Under the pieces are notes generated by a model that was given only the letters and a program-made list of their open reading frames with translations, was not told the origin of the DNA and searched no databases. 64,000 nucleotides of DNA from Oligoflexus sp. (GTDB lineage: Bacteria; Bdellovibrionota_B; Oligoflexia; Oligoflexales; Oligoflexaceae), in NCBI RefSeq assembly GCF_035712445.1, contig NZ_DASTAT010000086.1, positions 1 through 64,000 on the forward strand. Reading direction: 5' to 3'. The position numbers and the translations under genes are program-made. Below, one piece after another: positions 35,493-45,735 of the stretch (its first letter is position 1; each line of letters begins with the position of its first letter).

Positions 35493-35910
35493 CGCTTGAA
35501 CTGCCTGAAAAAGTTAATTGCTACACTTATCGGGTTTCCGCAAAAACGCTTAAGGAAAAAGTGGTGGGCAAGGTGTCGGATTTCGAGCAAGAGGCTGAAG
35601 CCCAGGCCCTGGCTTTCAAGCCGCTCAGCGCCGTAAGCCGACTGCACGAATCGGCGACCGCGACCTGCGAACCAGCAGCAAACCCATAGCAGCACTCACG
35701 AACTTCCCATAATTTGACATTTGCCCTAAGCCATCCACCAGTGCATGACCTATCGAGAAAACTGATCCGAAGCGCCGCATCGTAGGCTTATGACGGCACC
35801 GGCGTGACCTGAACCCCACGCTCAAGCTTCCATTTTTACCACCGATCATATTCCTGGATAGCTAAGGGGTCAGCACCTGTTACGCCCCATGTGAGGCGTC
35901 TTGTTTGAGG
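35493..35910. other. Intergenic region between divergent signalling genes, with one possible small ORF
   Basis: These 418 bases separate the histidine kinase start from the giant kinase start. One plus-strand frame, GTG at 35561 (AAGGA 4 bases upstream) to TAG at 35687-35689, encodes 42 residues with codon use like the neighbours and a segment VSDFEQEAEAQALAFK. It may be a small protein or the end of a lost gene. A TTGACA at 35717-35722 has no good -10. I see no RNA gene or repeat here. Confidence 0.35.
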
Positions 35911-38900
35911 ATGACAGCTTTGCCTAAAATTGAGCAGACCCGGATCATCAAAGAACTCTATCGCTCGCCCCGAACCGTCGTCTTCCTCGTTGAATCAGAA
36001 ATCCACGGGACCTGTGCATTCAAGACGGTGAATCCTGATTCGGATTTGGCTTTGGCTTCGCTCGAAAATCTGCGCTATGAAGCTGAAATACTGTATTCGT
36101 TGGACGATCCTCGGCTGCTCAAACCTCTCGCCTTGGACGAGACACCCGGCTCGCAGGGGCTCTATCTCCCTTTTTTCGACGCCCCTTCTTTAGCCGCTCG
36201 CTTGAATCGTGAAGGCGGGATGAGCCTGCAGCAATTCTGGGACTGTGCGCGGCAGGTCCTGGAAGTCCTGACTTATATACACAGCAAGGGTCTTGTCCAT
36301 AAGGATATCAATCCAAATAACATCCTCGTGGCATCGCAAGAGACCACCGTTCGACTGATAGACTTTGAAATTGCAAGCCGCGTGTGGGACGACAGGCAGA
36401 AGGATTTCACGTCCGATCATCTGGAAGGCACGCTTGCCTATATGTCTCCAGAACAGACGGGGCGGGTCGATATGCCAGTCGATGCGCGGAGCGACCTCTA
36501 TTCCTTTGGCATCTCCTGCTTTGAAATGCTGACGGGCAAACTTCCTTTTCAGGCTCACGATAGAATTGGCTTCATCCACGCTCATCTTAGCCTCGAAGCC
36601 CCGGATCCTCGCAAATTGCGCTCGGATCTTCCCAGGGAACTTGCGGCCATCATTCAGAAACTGCTTTTGAAGAATCCCAAAGAGCGCTATCAGAGCGCCT
36701 ATGGGCTCCTGCGCGATCTGGAGCAGCTGTTTGCGCCAGACGCTTTGAAGGTATCCGAATTTATTCTGGGCCGCGATGATCTGCCCGTTCATTTTGAAGC
36801 GCCGCATCAGTTGCTGGGCCGTGAGCAGGAAACGCTGAAGATCGAGCAAGCCTTCGCCTTGAGCAGTCAGGGGCAGATTCACATCTGCGGCCTCGCGGGA
36901 GCTTCGGGTGTCGGCAAGTCGAGCCTCGCCCGGCACGCCCGCAGCTTGACCCTCAAGCAGCAAGGGCTTTATCTGGAGAGCAAATGCGAGCAAGGTCAGC
37001 AGCATGCCTCCTTCTTCCCCTTCCAGCAGCTTTTCAAGATGATCGTTCAACGCTGGCAGTCCATGCCCGAGAGCCAGTTTAAAGAACTGGCTGCTGAACT
37101 GCGCAGAGGCATAGGCGAGCAATTGAAGGCTCTGGAACAGATTACCGTCGCGATGCAGGTTCTGACTCAAGACCTGCCTGAACTTCCGAGCTGTGGCCTG
37201 AAAGAGGCCGAGGATCGTCTTGCGTTTGTGACCATCGAAGTTCTGAGGGCCCTGGGCCGCAATCAGATTCTGACTCTCTTCTTCGACGACATCCAATGGA
37301 TGGATCAGGCCTCTCTTCAGCTGCTCAGCAGCATCATCGAGCAGGCCGATGGTTTACGCCTCTTTGTGCTGATGGCCTACCGGGTCCATGAAACCGGCGA
37401 GAATGCCAAGGCCATTGCTCTTCTGCGACGCTTGCAGAACCAGCCCAACTGCCATCTGCATGATATCCGTGATTTTGATGAGGCACGGACGAGTCTTTAC
37501 TTGAACAAGGTTTTTCCGCGCTTGAAGGACCATGCATCCCTTACTTCATATGTTCACGAGCGAACCAAGGGCAATCCATACTATCTCGGCCAGTATCTTA
37601 GACGGGCGGCCGAGGAGCGGATCATCAGCTTTAATTTCGCTCAGGGATATTGGGAAGCTGACCTGACTCGTCTGCAGCAGATGCTGATCGCGGATGACCT
37701 CGCCGGCTTTCTCGTGCATGAACTCGATAGACTTGACCGCAGGACTTTGAAGATCGCCCAGATGGCCGCTATTCTCGGTTTTGAATTTACGCTCGCCGAG
37801 CTCCAGCAGCTGTCAGGCTGGTCCTATCGTGATTTAAAGAGCGCTCTCAGCGATTGCGCAAAAGCCTCCATCGTCATGCCCATGAATGAACAAGCTCAGA
37901 GGTTTTTGAAGTATGGTGAACGTCAGTTAAGCTCCGACCGACCCACCTCCTATCGCTTCCAGCACGACCGCATGTATCAAGCCTGCTACCAAATGCTGAG
38001 CGAGCATGAGGCCCAGGAATGGCACTTTCGATTCGGCAGGATCCTCGAACAGGATCATTCGACTCATACTGATGCCGAGCGTTTTATGCTGATGGTGGAA
38101 CACTTGAACCGCGGATGCGCTTGGATGAAGTCTCGCGAGGAAAAACTCGCTTTGGCTCACTATAATGCAGAGGCGGCTCAAACATGCTTCGACAAGGTGG
38201 CATTTCAAAAGGCCGAGCAGCTTTTGCAGCAGATCGAGGGACTGCTTGGAGCGGAACTCTGGTCCCATCATGAACTGGCCTGGACAAGCTGCCTTCTGCT
38301 GACCCAACTTGCCTATCACGCGGGGCGAATGGCCGACGGGGACCGCACCTGGCAGACGATGCTTCTGCACGCCCGGACTCAGGAGCAGAAGGCTGAACTA
38401 TATCGGCATAAGCTGGAACTGCTCAGCGCTGTCGGTGAAAAATCTGCGGCAATCGAGGCGGGACTGCGAGGCCTGAAGGAATTAGGGATATCGGTCAGCG
38501 CTCGGCCCAACCCATTCCAGGTTCTCACGGAAACGGCCCGCACCCTTCCCATGATGGCCCTTGTGAATGTCGAGGCCCTGCTGCAGCGTCCCATGGTGGA
38601 TGGATCGGATCGACTCGCGCTCAAGCTGCTCGTGAGTCTTGCCCCTGCGGCTTATACCTCGGGACAGGAAAACCTTTATGTGGTGGCCATCATGAAGGCC
38701 GTGCGACTGACCCTGCGCAAAGGCATCTCCGAAGACTCCGCCTTGACGTTTGTCTATGGGGGAGGCGTGGCTATGATTGCCTTTGGGATCGCTGGCCTCG
38801 CCCGAAAATTCGCAGGGCTTGCCGATCGACTCAATGCTGAGCGCCAGGACCTCAGGAACCGGGCCAAGATTCGCTTTCTCAATGGTGCCTTCGTCTATTC

Positions 38901-41127
38901 GTGGCTGCGGCCCTGGAGGGCGATTTCTCCCTATGTGAAGGAAGGCCGCGACGCCGGGCTCATGACAGGGGATTTCTATTTCACAAGGCTCTGTACGCTT
39001 CACTATCAGGAATGGGATCTTCAGTTTTCCTTGGACGAGGAGATTGCCTCCCTTGAGGAGCGCTTGCGCTTCGTTAAAAGCTTAGGCCCTGTGCCTCTGG
39101 ACGATGCTGCCGCGTTGATGGCACCACATCTGGCCGTGGCTCAGGAATTGCGAAACGGTGAGTCGAACTTTTCCTTCGACGCGCACTGCGACGCCATGCG
39201 GGAAAAAGATTATGCATCAGGCAGCGCCATCACCTGTCTGCTGCTTCTGAAAAGAGCCTGGTTCCTGGGGCAGTGGGACGAAGCTCGCGAATGGGACCTG
39301 GAGGTGAGGCGCTTTCAAAAAGGCCTTCTCGGTCTGCCGTGGCTGGTCGATTCCTGCCTCTATCGGGCCCTTCTGCTGGCCGATTATCCATCACACAAGT
39401 CCTGGCCGCTGCGTATCCGCAAGACTTTGGGACTTGGCGTTCAGCTTCTCAAAGCGTATCGCTGGTATGCCCTTCAAAGGGAGCAGTTCGCGTTCATCTT
39501 CCATCTTCTGTGTGCAGAATGGGCCCAATCCCTCGCATGGCGTGGGAAGGCTCAGCGTCATTACTGTAAGGCTATTGCTGAGGCTGATCACCAGAACGTG
39601 AGCTTCTGGTCGGCATTGGCCTATGAGCGACTCGCCAAAACTCTCCGTTCACAGGGTTTGGATCCTATGTCTGATCAAGCTTTGCATAAGAGCCTTTATT
39701 ACTACAAAAGGTGGGGCAGCAAGCTTCGGGTCAATCAGATTGCACAGCAACTGGGTTTGAACGAGAACGCCTTGGAGCCCAGAGAGAACATCTCGGGCGG
39801 GCATACCACCACCATTCATCTGGGACATGAGACTCTCGATACGGAAGCCATCGTCACCGCAGCCGAGTCGTTGGCAGGCGAGGTTGAAATCAATCAAGTC
39901 GTCCGCAAACTGCTGCAGCTATCGCTTCAATACAGTGGTTCCGACCGCGTCGTCCTCATTCTCAGGGACCTCACCGAGGCTTCGCTCATGGTTGTGGGCC
40001 ACGCAAAGGGCGAGGAGATCGCGGCGGGATTGCGGGAGAGTATCGACAGCTATCCCGACCTTGCTAAAGGCGCTCTCATGCTGGCGGCTCGCTCCAAAAA
40101 AGAGGTTCTGATTCACGACTGCGAGGAGGCCAGGGCCGAACTTGATTACAATGGAGAGCTGCCGCCCGAATCGCTGGCGATACTGCCCATCATGAACAAA
40201 GGCCAGGTAGCGGGGCTGCTCTATCTGGAAAACCATCTCATGAAGAATGCCTATTCTCTGGCCCGCCTTCGGCTTATGACTTTGCTTTCCAGTCAAATGG
40301 CGATCTCCTTGCAGAACGCTTTGCTCTTTGAACAAATGAAAGAGAAGATCTGGCTCGAAAATGAGCTGGCTGCTGCCAAGGCTGTGCAGGAGACCTTGCT
40401 TCCATCCCACGCAAGCTTTGGGGATTTCGAGATCGCGGCCTCGTATCGGGCTGCTGACAGCACAGGTGGGGATTGGTTTTGGTATCACTTTGCCGAATCC
40501 GAGCACAAACTTTATGTGATGATCGGCGATGTCACGGGACACGGCATTCCCTCAGCACTGGTCACAGGGACAGTATCGGGAGCGATTCAAGCCTGTCTCG
40601 GACAGCTCGACGCCTTGGGTTCCAAAGATCCCAGGTCCACCCTTGAATCCATAGCCGCTCACGTGAATCACGTCATCTACAATACGGGTCGCAAAGCCAA
40701 TCGCGTCATGAGCATGGCCTTCATCTGCCTTGATCTTGAGGCTATGCAGGGATATTACCTGAATGCCGCGCACAATGCCCTCCTTCATCTTCACAGCGCG
40801 GGCTTCTCGACTTTACTCGAACCCGGCTCCCTCTTGGGCCAGCTGACGGAGCCGACCTTTGGTTTCCGATCATTTTCCATTGAAAAGGATGACTGCTTCT
40901 TCCTCTTTACCGACGGATTGATTGAAAACGGCGGTACCCAAAGGCAGCAAAAGCTTTCCACAAAATCTTTGGGCAAACTCCTCAGCCGGGACGATAGCGC
41001 CCGTGAATCCGTAAGCAAGATTGAAGCGAAGACCCAGGAGCTTTGGGATGGGTTCAAGGCGGTGGATGATACCACATTCCTGATGGTCAAAGTGCTGTGT
41101 TCAGGGGATAAAAAGGCCGCCGCTTGA
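35911..41127 (+). CDS. Giant signalling protein: Ser/Thr kinase - AAA ATPase - helical repeats - GAF - SpoIIE/PP2C phosphatase
   Basis: I choose the ATG at 35911; a TTG two codons upstream is possible. The 1738-residue protein has a eukaryotic-type kinase (residues ~10-270; Lys in TCAFKTV, catalytic loop HKDINPNNILV, SPEQTGR) in which the usual DFG reads DFE. An AAA/STAND-type ATPase follows with P-loop GASGVGKSS near residue 330 and Walker B LTLFFDDIQWMD near residue 455. A long helical, TPR-like middle (~700-1300), a GAF domain (~1320-1470) and an RsbU/SpoIIE-type PP2C phosphatase complete it (~1505-1735; metal-site motifs GGDWFW, GDVTGHG, FTDGLIENG, DDTTFLM). It probably integrates signals and dephosphorylates an anti-sigma antagonist. 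Confidence 0.88.
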   Translation: MTALPKIEQTRIIKELYRSPRTVVFLVESEIHGTCAFKTVNPDSDLALASLENLRYEAEILYSLDDPRLLKPLALDETPGSQGLYLPFFDAPSLAARLNREGGMSLQQFWDCARQVLEVLTYIHSKGLVHKDINPNNILVASQETTVRLIDFEIASRVWDDRQKDFTSDHLEGTLAYMSPEQTGRVDMPVDARSDLYSFGISCFEMLTGKLPFQAHDRIGFIHAHLSLEAPDPRKLRSDLPRELAAIIQKLLLKNPKERYQSAYGLLRDLEQLFAPDALKVSEFILGRDDLPVHFEAPHQLLGREQETLKIEQAFALSSQGQIHICGLAGASGVGKSSLARHARSLTLKQQGLYLESKCEQGQQHASFFPFQQLFKMIVQRWQSMPESQFKELAAELRRGIGEQLKALEQITVAMQVLTQDLPELPSCGLKEAEDRLAFVTIEVLRALGRNQILTLFFDDIQWMDQASLQLLSSIIEQADGLRLFVLMAYRVHETGENAKAIALLRRLQNQPNCHLHDIRDFDEARTSLYLNKVFPRLKDHASLTSYVHERTKGNPYYLGQYLRRAAEERIISFNFAQGYWEADLTRLQQMLIADDLAGFLVHELDRLDRRTLKIAQMAAILGFEFTLAELQQLSGWSYRDLKSALSDCAKASIVMPMNEQAQRFLKYGERQLSSDRPTSYRFQHDRMYQACYQMLSEHEAQEWHFRFGRILEQDHSTHTDAERFMLMVEHLNRGCAWMKSREEKLALAHYNAEAAQTCFDKVAFQKAEQLLQQIEGLLGAELWSHHELAWTSCLLLTQLAYHAGRMADGDRTWQTMLLHARTQEQKAELYRHKLELLSAVGEKSAAIEAGLRGLKELGISVSARPNPFQVLTETARTLPMMALVNVEALLQRPMVDGSDRLALKLLVSLAPAAYTSGQENLYVVAIMKAVRLTLRKGISEDSALTFVYGGGVAMIAFGIAGLARKFAGLADRLNAERQDLRNRAKIRFLNGAFVYSWLRPWRAISPYVKEGRDAGLMTGDFYFTRLCTLHYQEWDLQFSLDEEIASLEERLRFVKSLGPVPLDDAAALMAPHLAVAQELRNGESNFSFDAHCDAMREKDYASGSAITCLLLLKRAWFLGQWDEAREWDLEVRRFQKGLLGLPWLVDSCLYRALLLADYPSHKSWPLRIRKTLGLGVQLLKAYRWYALQREQFAFIFHLLCAEWAQSLAWRGKAQRHYCKAIAEADHQNVSFWSALAYERLAKTLRSQGLDPMSDQALHKSLYYYKRWGSKLRVNQIAQQLGLNENALEPRENISGGHTTTIHLGHETLDTEAIVTAAESLAGEVEINQVVRKLLQLSLQYSGSDRVVLILRDLTEASLMVVGHAKGEEIAAGLRESIDSYPDLAKGALMLAARSKKEVLIHDCEEARAELDYNGELPPESLAILPIMNKGQVAGLLYLENHLMKNAYSLARLRLMTLLSSQMAISLQNALLFEQMKEKIWLENELAAAKAVQETLLPSHASFGDFEIAASYRAADSTGGDWFWYHFAESEHKLYVMIGDVTGHGIPSALVTGTVSGAIQACLGQLDALGSKDPRSTLESIAAHVNHVIYNTGRKANRVMSMAFICLDLEAMQGYYLNAAHNALLHLHSAGFSTLLEPGSLLGQLTEPTFGFRSFSIEKDDCFFLFTDGLIENGGTQRQQKLSTKSLGKLLSRDDSARESVSKIEAKTQELWDGFKAVDDTTFLMVKVLCSGDKKAAA

Positions 41128-41249
41128 TAAGCCTTTCTGTCAGAACCTCCCCGCCGCTCGCTTAGACTTCTCTTAGATTCCTGTCATGCTGCGCTCTTTA
41201 ATTTACCAGCGTCACGTCCATCATCACGTTAAAGCTAAAGGGTCTTTCC

Positions 41250-42989
41250 ATGACACAGACAGCAGCTGCGAAGCGAGCTTCCCGATCCGAGCGTTTCCTT
41301 GACCTCATTGAGCGTGTGGGGAATATGCTCCCCGAACCGGTTATTCTTTTTAGCCTTTTAACCGCTCTCGTCTTTATGCTGTCGGCCTGGGGAACCGCCG
41401 CCCGCTGGGAGGTCCAACCGCAGAAGCTTGTCATTGCGACCCAGGAAAAAGTGGATGTGAATGGACAGGTGATCCAGGAAGCTCAGCGCGGTGCCGACGG
41501 CAAAGTCATACGGACCCTGGCCCCTCACGGCGAGCCGATTGGGACGCGAAGCCTTCTTACCCAGGAAGGGATCTATTGGTTCTTCTCGTCCATGCTCGGC
41601 AACTTCACCCGCAGTCCGGCTCTGGGCCTGATCTTTGTGGCCATGATCGGCATTGGATTTGCCGAACGCTTTGGATTTTTCAGCGCGCTGATGCGTTTTC
41701 TGGCCTTTGCCACCCCGAAAAGGCTTTTAACGCCGGTGATTGTTCTGGTCGGCGCCAACTCCTCGGTGGCCAGTGATGCCGGTTATATTATCCTTCCGCC
41801 TTTGGCCGCCGCCCTTTATCTGGCGGTCGGACGGCATCCGATTGCAGGCCTCGCCGCAGCCTTTGCCGGGGTTTCAGGAGGCTTTGGCGGTGGATTTTTT
41901 CCAACCGGAGGGGATGGGGCGCTGGCCGGTTTTGCGACGAGCGCGGCCCATGTCCTGGACCCTTCCTATACTGTGAATATCACGCATAACCTTTATTTTA
42001 AGGCCGGATCGGCTTTGATCGTGATGCTGGCCGGATGGTTCGTGACCGATAAAATCGTTGAACCGCGTCTTCATAAATCCTCGGCCTGGGGCAATGCCCA
42101 GGATAATCAAACCCTGGCCAACCTGAGTCTGGATGGTCATGAGAAGCAGGCGCTGCTCGGAGCTATTCTCACAATGGTCGGCATTGCCGGCCTCTTTTTG
42201 GCCCTGATTCTGATACCCGGCATGCCTTTGCATGGTACAGGGCAGCCGACCCTGGCGTCGGGTCATGTCCTTATGGAAGGTCCGGCGGCGGCTCTGCAGA
42301 GCGGTTTTCAGGGAGCATTAAGGGCGGTGGAACGAGCCGGTGATCGCTGGTCGCAGGTGATCGTCCCCATGATTTTCTGCGTCTTCTTTTTCCCCGGCCT
42401 TGTCTATGGACTGATCACAAGGCAAATCCAGGGGCAGAAGGAACTGATCGAAGGCCTTTATCACGGCGTCCGTTCGATCGTGCCGGTGCTTGTCATCATG
42501 TTTTTCCTGGCTCAATTCGTCGAGTCTTTGAAGTATACAGGGCTTGATCGCATGCTCGCCTATGCCGGCGGTTCGCTCCTCGTGCAGGTGGATCTGCCGG
42601 TGCCTCTTCTGCTCGTTCTCTTCATCCTGGTCGTGATTCTGGGTGACTTCGCCATGAGCGGCATGCTCAGCAAATTCGGTGTGCTGGCCCCGATCTTTAT
42701 TCCGATGTTCATGATGGTCGGCATGAGCCCGGAGCTGACGACGGCCGCTTATCGCATTGGGGATTCGGTGGTGAACATCATCACGCCGCTCAACAGCTAC
42801 CTGCTCATCATCCTCGCGGTCATGCACAAGTATAGGCCGCAGGCAGGCCTTGGGACTTTGATTTCCCTCATGGTGCCATATACCCTGGTTTTCTTCGTGG
42901 TGTGGACCAGCTTTCTGATCGGCTGGTATATCCTGGGCTGGCCGCTCGGCACCGAGGCTCCGATTCATTACGAGCCTCAGGCCGGTTGA
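41250..42989 (+). CDS. AbgT family transporter
   Basis: The 579-residue protein has about 12 membrane helices. It has AbgT-family features: RVGNMLPEPVILFSLLTAL at the start, GANSSVASDAGYIILPPLAAA near residue 175, a GGFGGGFFPTGGD re-entrant-like loop, and PLNSYLLIILAVM near residue 510. Family members import p-aminobenzoyl-glutamate or export sulfonamides, driven by ion gradients. The substrate here is not certain. AAAGGG lies before the ATG. The stop is 4 bases from the convergent coiled-coil gene, with no terminator between. Confidence 0.87.
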   Translation: MTQTAAAKRASRSERFLDLIERVGNMLPEPVILFSLLTALVFMLSAWGTAARWEVQPQKLVIATQEKVDVNGQVIQEAQRGADGKVIRTLAPHGEPIGTRSLLTQEGIYWFFSSMLGNFTRSPALGLIFVAMIGIGFAERFGFFSALMRFLAFATPKRLLTPVIVLVGANSSVASDAGYIILPPLAAALYLAVGRHPIAGLAAAFAGVSGGFGGGFFPTGGDGALAGFATSAAHVLDPSYTVNITHNLYFKAGSALIVMLAGWFVTDKIVEPRLHKSSAWGNAQDNQTLANLSLDGHEKQALLGAILTMVGIAGLFLALILIPGMPLHGTGQPTLASGHVLMEGPAAALQSGFQGALRAVERAGDRWSQVIVPMIFCVFFFPGLVYGLITRQIQGQKELIEGLYHGVRSIVPVLVIMFFLAQFVESLKYTGLDRMLAYAGGSLLVQVDLPVPLLLVLFILVVILGDFAMSGMLSKFGVLAPIFIPMFMMVGMSPELTTAAYRIGDSVVNIITPLNSYLLIILAVMHKYRPQAGLGTLISLMVPYTLVFFVVWTSFLIGWYILGWPLGTEAPIHYEPQAG

Positions 42990-42993
42990 CGCT

Positions 42994-44757
42994 TCAGGAA
43001 GTCTTTTTGATCGGCGGATGCGAGATCGGATTCGCCGTATCACCCACGGCCTGCTGTGAGAAAGCCGATTTGGGAATCAGATCACTGAAGCGAATCGAAT
43101 TCTTGCGGTGCTGGATCTGGGCGATCGCCTCCGCAAAGTCCTGGATCACTTTATTGGTCTGATACTTCGACGGCAGTTCCATAAAGATCCCATTCACGGC
43201 CATGTCGATGGCGGACAGATAATTCTTCACGGTCGGTTCGATGAGGGCCTGCAGACGGTCCTGCTCCTGCTGACGAATCTTCATCAATTCGGAGTCCCAC
43301 AGCGTAGGATCGGGCACCTCGCGTCTGACTTTTTCCGCGTAGGCATCAGCCCGCGCCCGAACTTTGGCGGCTTCGTCATTGGCCTGCACCACGATCGCTT
43401 CCACGGTTTTCTCAACCGTACGCGTGCGGGTCCGGGCTTCTTCCACGATCTTGAGAGCGATCTTCTCGGCATCATGGGTGATGGCCGCTGCGGACTGGCG
43501 TGCGGACTGGAACATGGAGCTTTCGAGGACTTTGATTTCCTCGGCTTTGAAATTTCTTTCATTGTTGGCGGTTTCAATCAAGGCCTGGGCTCGTTCGCGG
43601 GCGCTGCTCAGGATGGATCGCGTTTCATCTTCCAGGCGCTTGCGTTCGCCGGCCAGATGCTCGTCGCTTTCCTTGGCCTTGCGGGCCAAAAGAACATCCT
43701 GCTCCTTCACCTGGCGCAAAAGATCAGCCTTGGTCCTGTCGATCAGGTCCTGGGCTTCTTTTTCCGCGGCTTTGCGGGCCTGGCTGATTTTAGTGTTGGC
43801 CGCGTTGATGCGAGCCTCATTTTCCTTTTCCACCTTGAATTGAATCTCGCTGGCTTCCTTCGCGGCATTGGCCAGGATGGTTTGGGCTTCCTCTTTGGCA
43901 TTCGCGACCATCAGCTTCATTTCCGCAAGGCCGCTATTTTTTTCCTTCAGAAAGCTGACTTCGGCATTGTGCGTGCGGCGACGGACTTCTTCCGCCTCAT
44001 GCTGGGCGACGCGGATGATGTCGGCCGCTTTCTGATTGGCTTCCAGAATAAGGCGCTTGGCGGCGGATTCCGATTCGCGATGGACTTCCAAGGCCGTGGC
44101 CTCGGTGGCCCTGATCAAAGCCTCGTTCTTACTGCGGCCGTCCTGAAGGATTCGGGCAACCTGCTCCTCGGCCTTGCGTTTCATATCCTGAAATTCAATT
44201 TCAAGGGCGCGCAGCTGCTTTTTACGATTCTGCTCCATCTCCTCGGTCAGGATCTTGGCTTCGGCCTGCATTTTATTGCGGTGATTTTCCAGCTCGATGC
44301 TGAGCTTTTCCTTCTCCGCCTCGTAATCATGCTTGATGGCCTTCAGCTTGCTGTCGGTTTCGCTCTGCAGCGATTCGATCGCCTGCTTATAACGCCTTTC
44401 TGTAATATCCATGGTCTCAGCCAGAGTGCGGATGCTCTCCTGCTGGTGGCTGATGGTCGCCTGATGCTTTTTGATATCGGATTCGAGCGCGTGCGCTTCG
44501 CGCCGTCTGCTGGCATTGATTTCTTCCTGGGCACGCAGCTCGGCCTCGGCCTGGACCTTCATCCGGATCGAGTCTTCCGTCTCCTTCTCAAGACGTTCGA
44601 TGTGCCCCTGCGAGATGGCGATGGTCTGGGCCAGATACTCGGCTGCGCCGGTCAGCTCTGCAATCTTGAGCTCAAGAGCATCGCGTTCCGCCTTGGTGGG
44701 TCCGCCATCGGAATTCGCTGCGATAGTGAGTAAACGCGCCTGTTTTTGGTCGCTCAT
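42994..44757 (-). CDS. Long coiled-coil protein, filament-like
   Basis: The 587-residue protein has no signal peptide or membrane helix. Residues ~20-490 are nearly continuous helix with Ala/Glu/Arg/Ile-rich repeats, such as ILEANQKAADIIRVAQHEAE and NAKEEAQTILANAAKEASEI. The spacing of about 11 (AxxEAxxIxxxA) suggests hendecad packing. The C-terminal ~100 residues are a smaller domain with a Pro-containing tail. I recognise no exact family; it resembles cytoskeletal or polar scaffold coiled coils. It is monocistronic, with convergent abgT downstream. Confidence 0.72.
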   Translation of the reverse strand: MSDQKQARLLTIAANSDGGPTKAERDALELKIAELTGAAEYLAQTIAISQGHIERLEKETEDSIRMKVQAEAELRAQEEINASRRREAHALESDIKKHQATISHQQESIRTLAETMDITERRYKQAIESLQSETDSKLKAIKHDYEAEKEKLSIELENHRNKMQAEAKILTEEMEQNRKKQLRALEIEFQDMKRKAEEQVARILQDGRSKNEALIRATEATALEVHRESESAAKRLILEANQKAADIIRVAQHEAEEVRRRTHNAEVSFLKEKNSGLAEMKLMVANAKEEAQTILANAAKEASEIQFKVEKENEARINAANTKISQARKAAEKEAQDLIDRTKADLLRQVKEQDVLLARKAKESDEHLAGERKRLEDETRSILSSARERAQALIETANNERNFKAEEIKVLESSMFQSARQSAAAITHDAEKIALKIVEEARTRTRTVEKTVEAIVVQANDEAAKVRARADAYAEKVRREVPDPTLWDSELMKIRQQEQDRLQALIEPTVKNYLSAIDMAVNGIFMELPSKYQTNKVIQDFAEAIAQIQHRKNSIRFSDLIPKSAFSQQAVGDTANPISHPPIKKTS

Positions 44758-44924
44758 AAATAACCCTTCAAGGTTGGCTCTTGGCTTCTTCCAGGTATTT
44801 CGGCGCTATTTCCATGAAGCCTTAAAGGATTCGTAAGACCGCAGTTTCCCACTTTCAAATCCGCCTCTTAAAGAGGCAGTTTTCAAATATTACCGGGCGG
44901 AAGATTTGGGTTTGCCGCAAAATT

Positions 44925-45707
44925 TCAGCGCGGTTTCGGAAAGAGCGGGTAAGGCAGCTCCAGCGGCACACGGATCCATATCAAACGGAGGGTCTCAGAC
45001 GGCAGCAGTTTCCATGTCGTCTCCGTTTCAGCCTGATGCACGATGAAATCCCTGCTTCTAACGGAATAGGTCTCGCTTCCGCATTGCAGGGTTCCGGCCC
45101 CGTGCAAAACAAGGGCGGCCCAGCCCATCCCGGCAGCGATGCTTCCGTCCGCTTTATCACCAGGCGAAAGCTTAAGATCGTGCATGCTGACGTCCGGGGT
45201 CACAAGCGAAATGGGGCTGCCTTCGCCCAGGAGTATCGTGGCGTGATCGCGTTGAAGGAAACGGTTCCGCGGATACACGGCATAACGCGGCGGCACCATC
45301 GTTTCCTGACGAAAGTGAGGATCAAACCAGATCTGGAGTATCTCCGCGGGCGTTTCCACGAAATGCTCCTCGTGATCGAGTCCCGAACCGGTCTGCATCA
45401 GCTGCAGATCACCGCTTTCCATGCGCGAGGCATGACCCAGGCTGTCGCGATGTTCGATCGTGCCTTCCAGGATATAGCTCATGATTTCGAAACCGCGATG
45501 CGGATGCTCCGCGACGGATGAAGGTCGCGCCGCCTGGGCCCAGGCCCAGTAATAAAGCGGCCCTATGCGATGAATGGCCGAGCCCTCGCCCGCAAAGCCG
45601 ATCATCTTCTGCTCGGTGATGGCACCCTGATCAAAGCTGCCCGTGGCCTGTTCGGAAGGGGGCAGTAGCCTTGTGAAATAGGCGGGAGGACGGGCTTTTT
45701 TCACCAT
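44925..45707 (-). CDS. Pirin family protein
   Basis: I choose the ATG at 45707, with AAGGAG about 9 bases upstream; an extension to 45758 would run into the divergent promoter. The 260-residue bicupin has the pirin metal site: HPHRGFE, then the His in GTIEHRDSLG, and the Glu in GSGLDHEEHF. Bacterial pirins act as quercetinases or as redox-sensing regulators. It is divergent from the marR efflux operon, and the shared 110-base region holds a MarR-type operator, so it is probably co-regulated. Confidence 0.88.
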   Translation of the reverse strand: MVKKARPPAYFTRLLPPSEQATGSFDQGAITEQKMIGFAGEGSAIHRIGPLYYWAWAQAARPSSVAEHPHRGFEIMSYILEGTIEHRDSLGHASRMESGDLQLMQTGSGLDHEEHFVETPAEILQIWFDPHFRQETMVPPRYAVYPRNRFLQRDHATILLGEGSPISLVTPDVSMHDLKLSPGDKADGSIAAGMGWAALVLHGAGTLQCGSETYSVRSRDFIVHQAETETTWKLLPSETLRLIWIRVPLELPYPLFPKPR

Positions 45708-45735
45708 CTCTGTGGGCTCCTTGAAATTTGCATTA

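Noticed and set aside
43108..44733. 541-residue Leu/Phe/Gly-rich plus-strand frame opposite the coiled-coil gene
   Set aside because: Looks like a membrane protein only because it is the complement of Glu/Lys/Ala codons.
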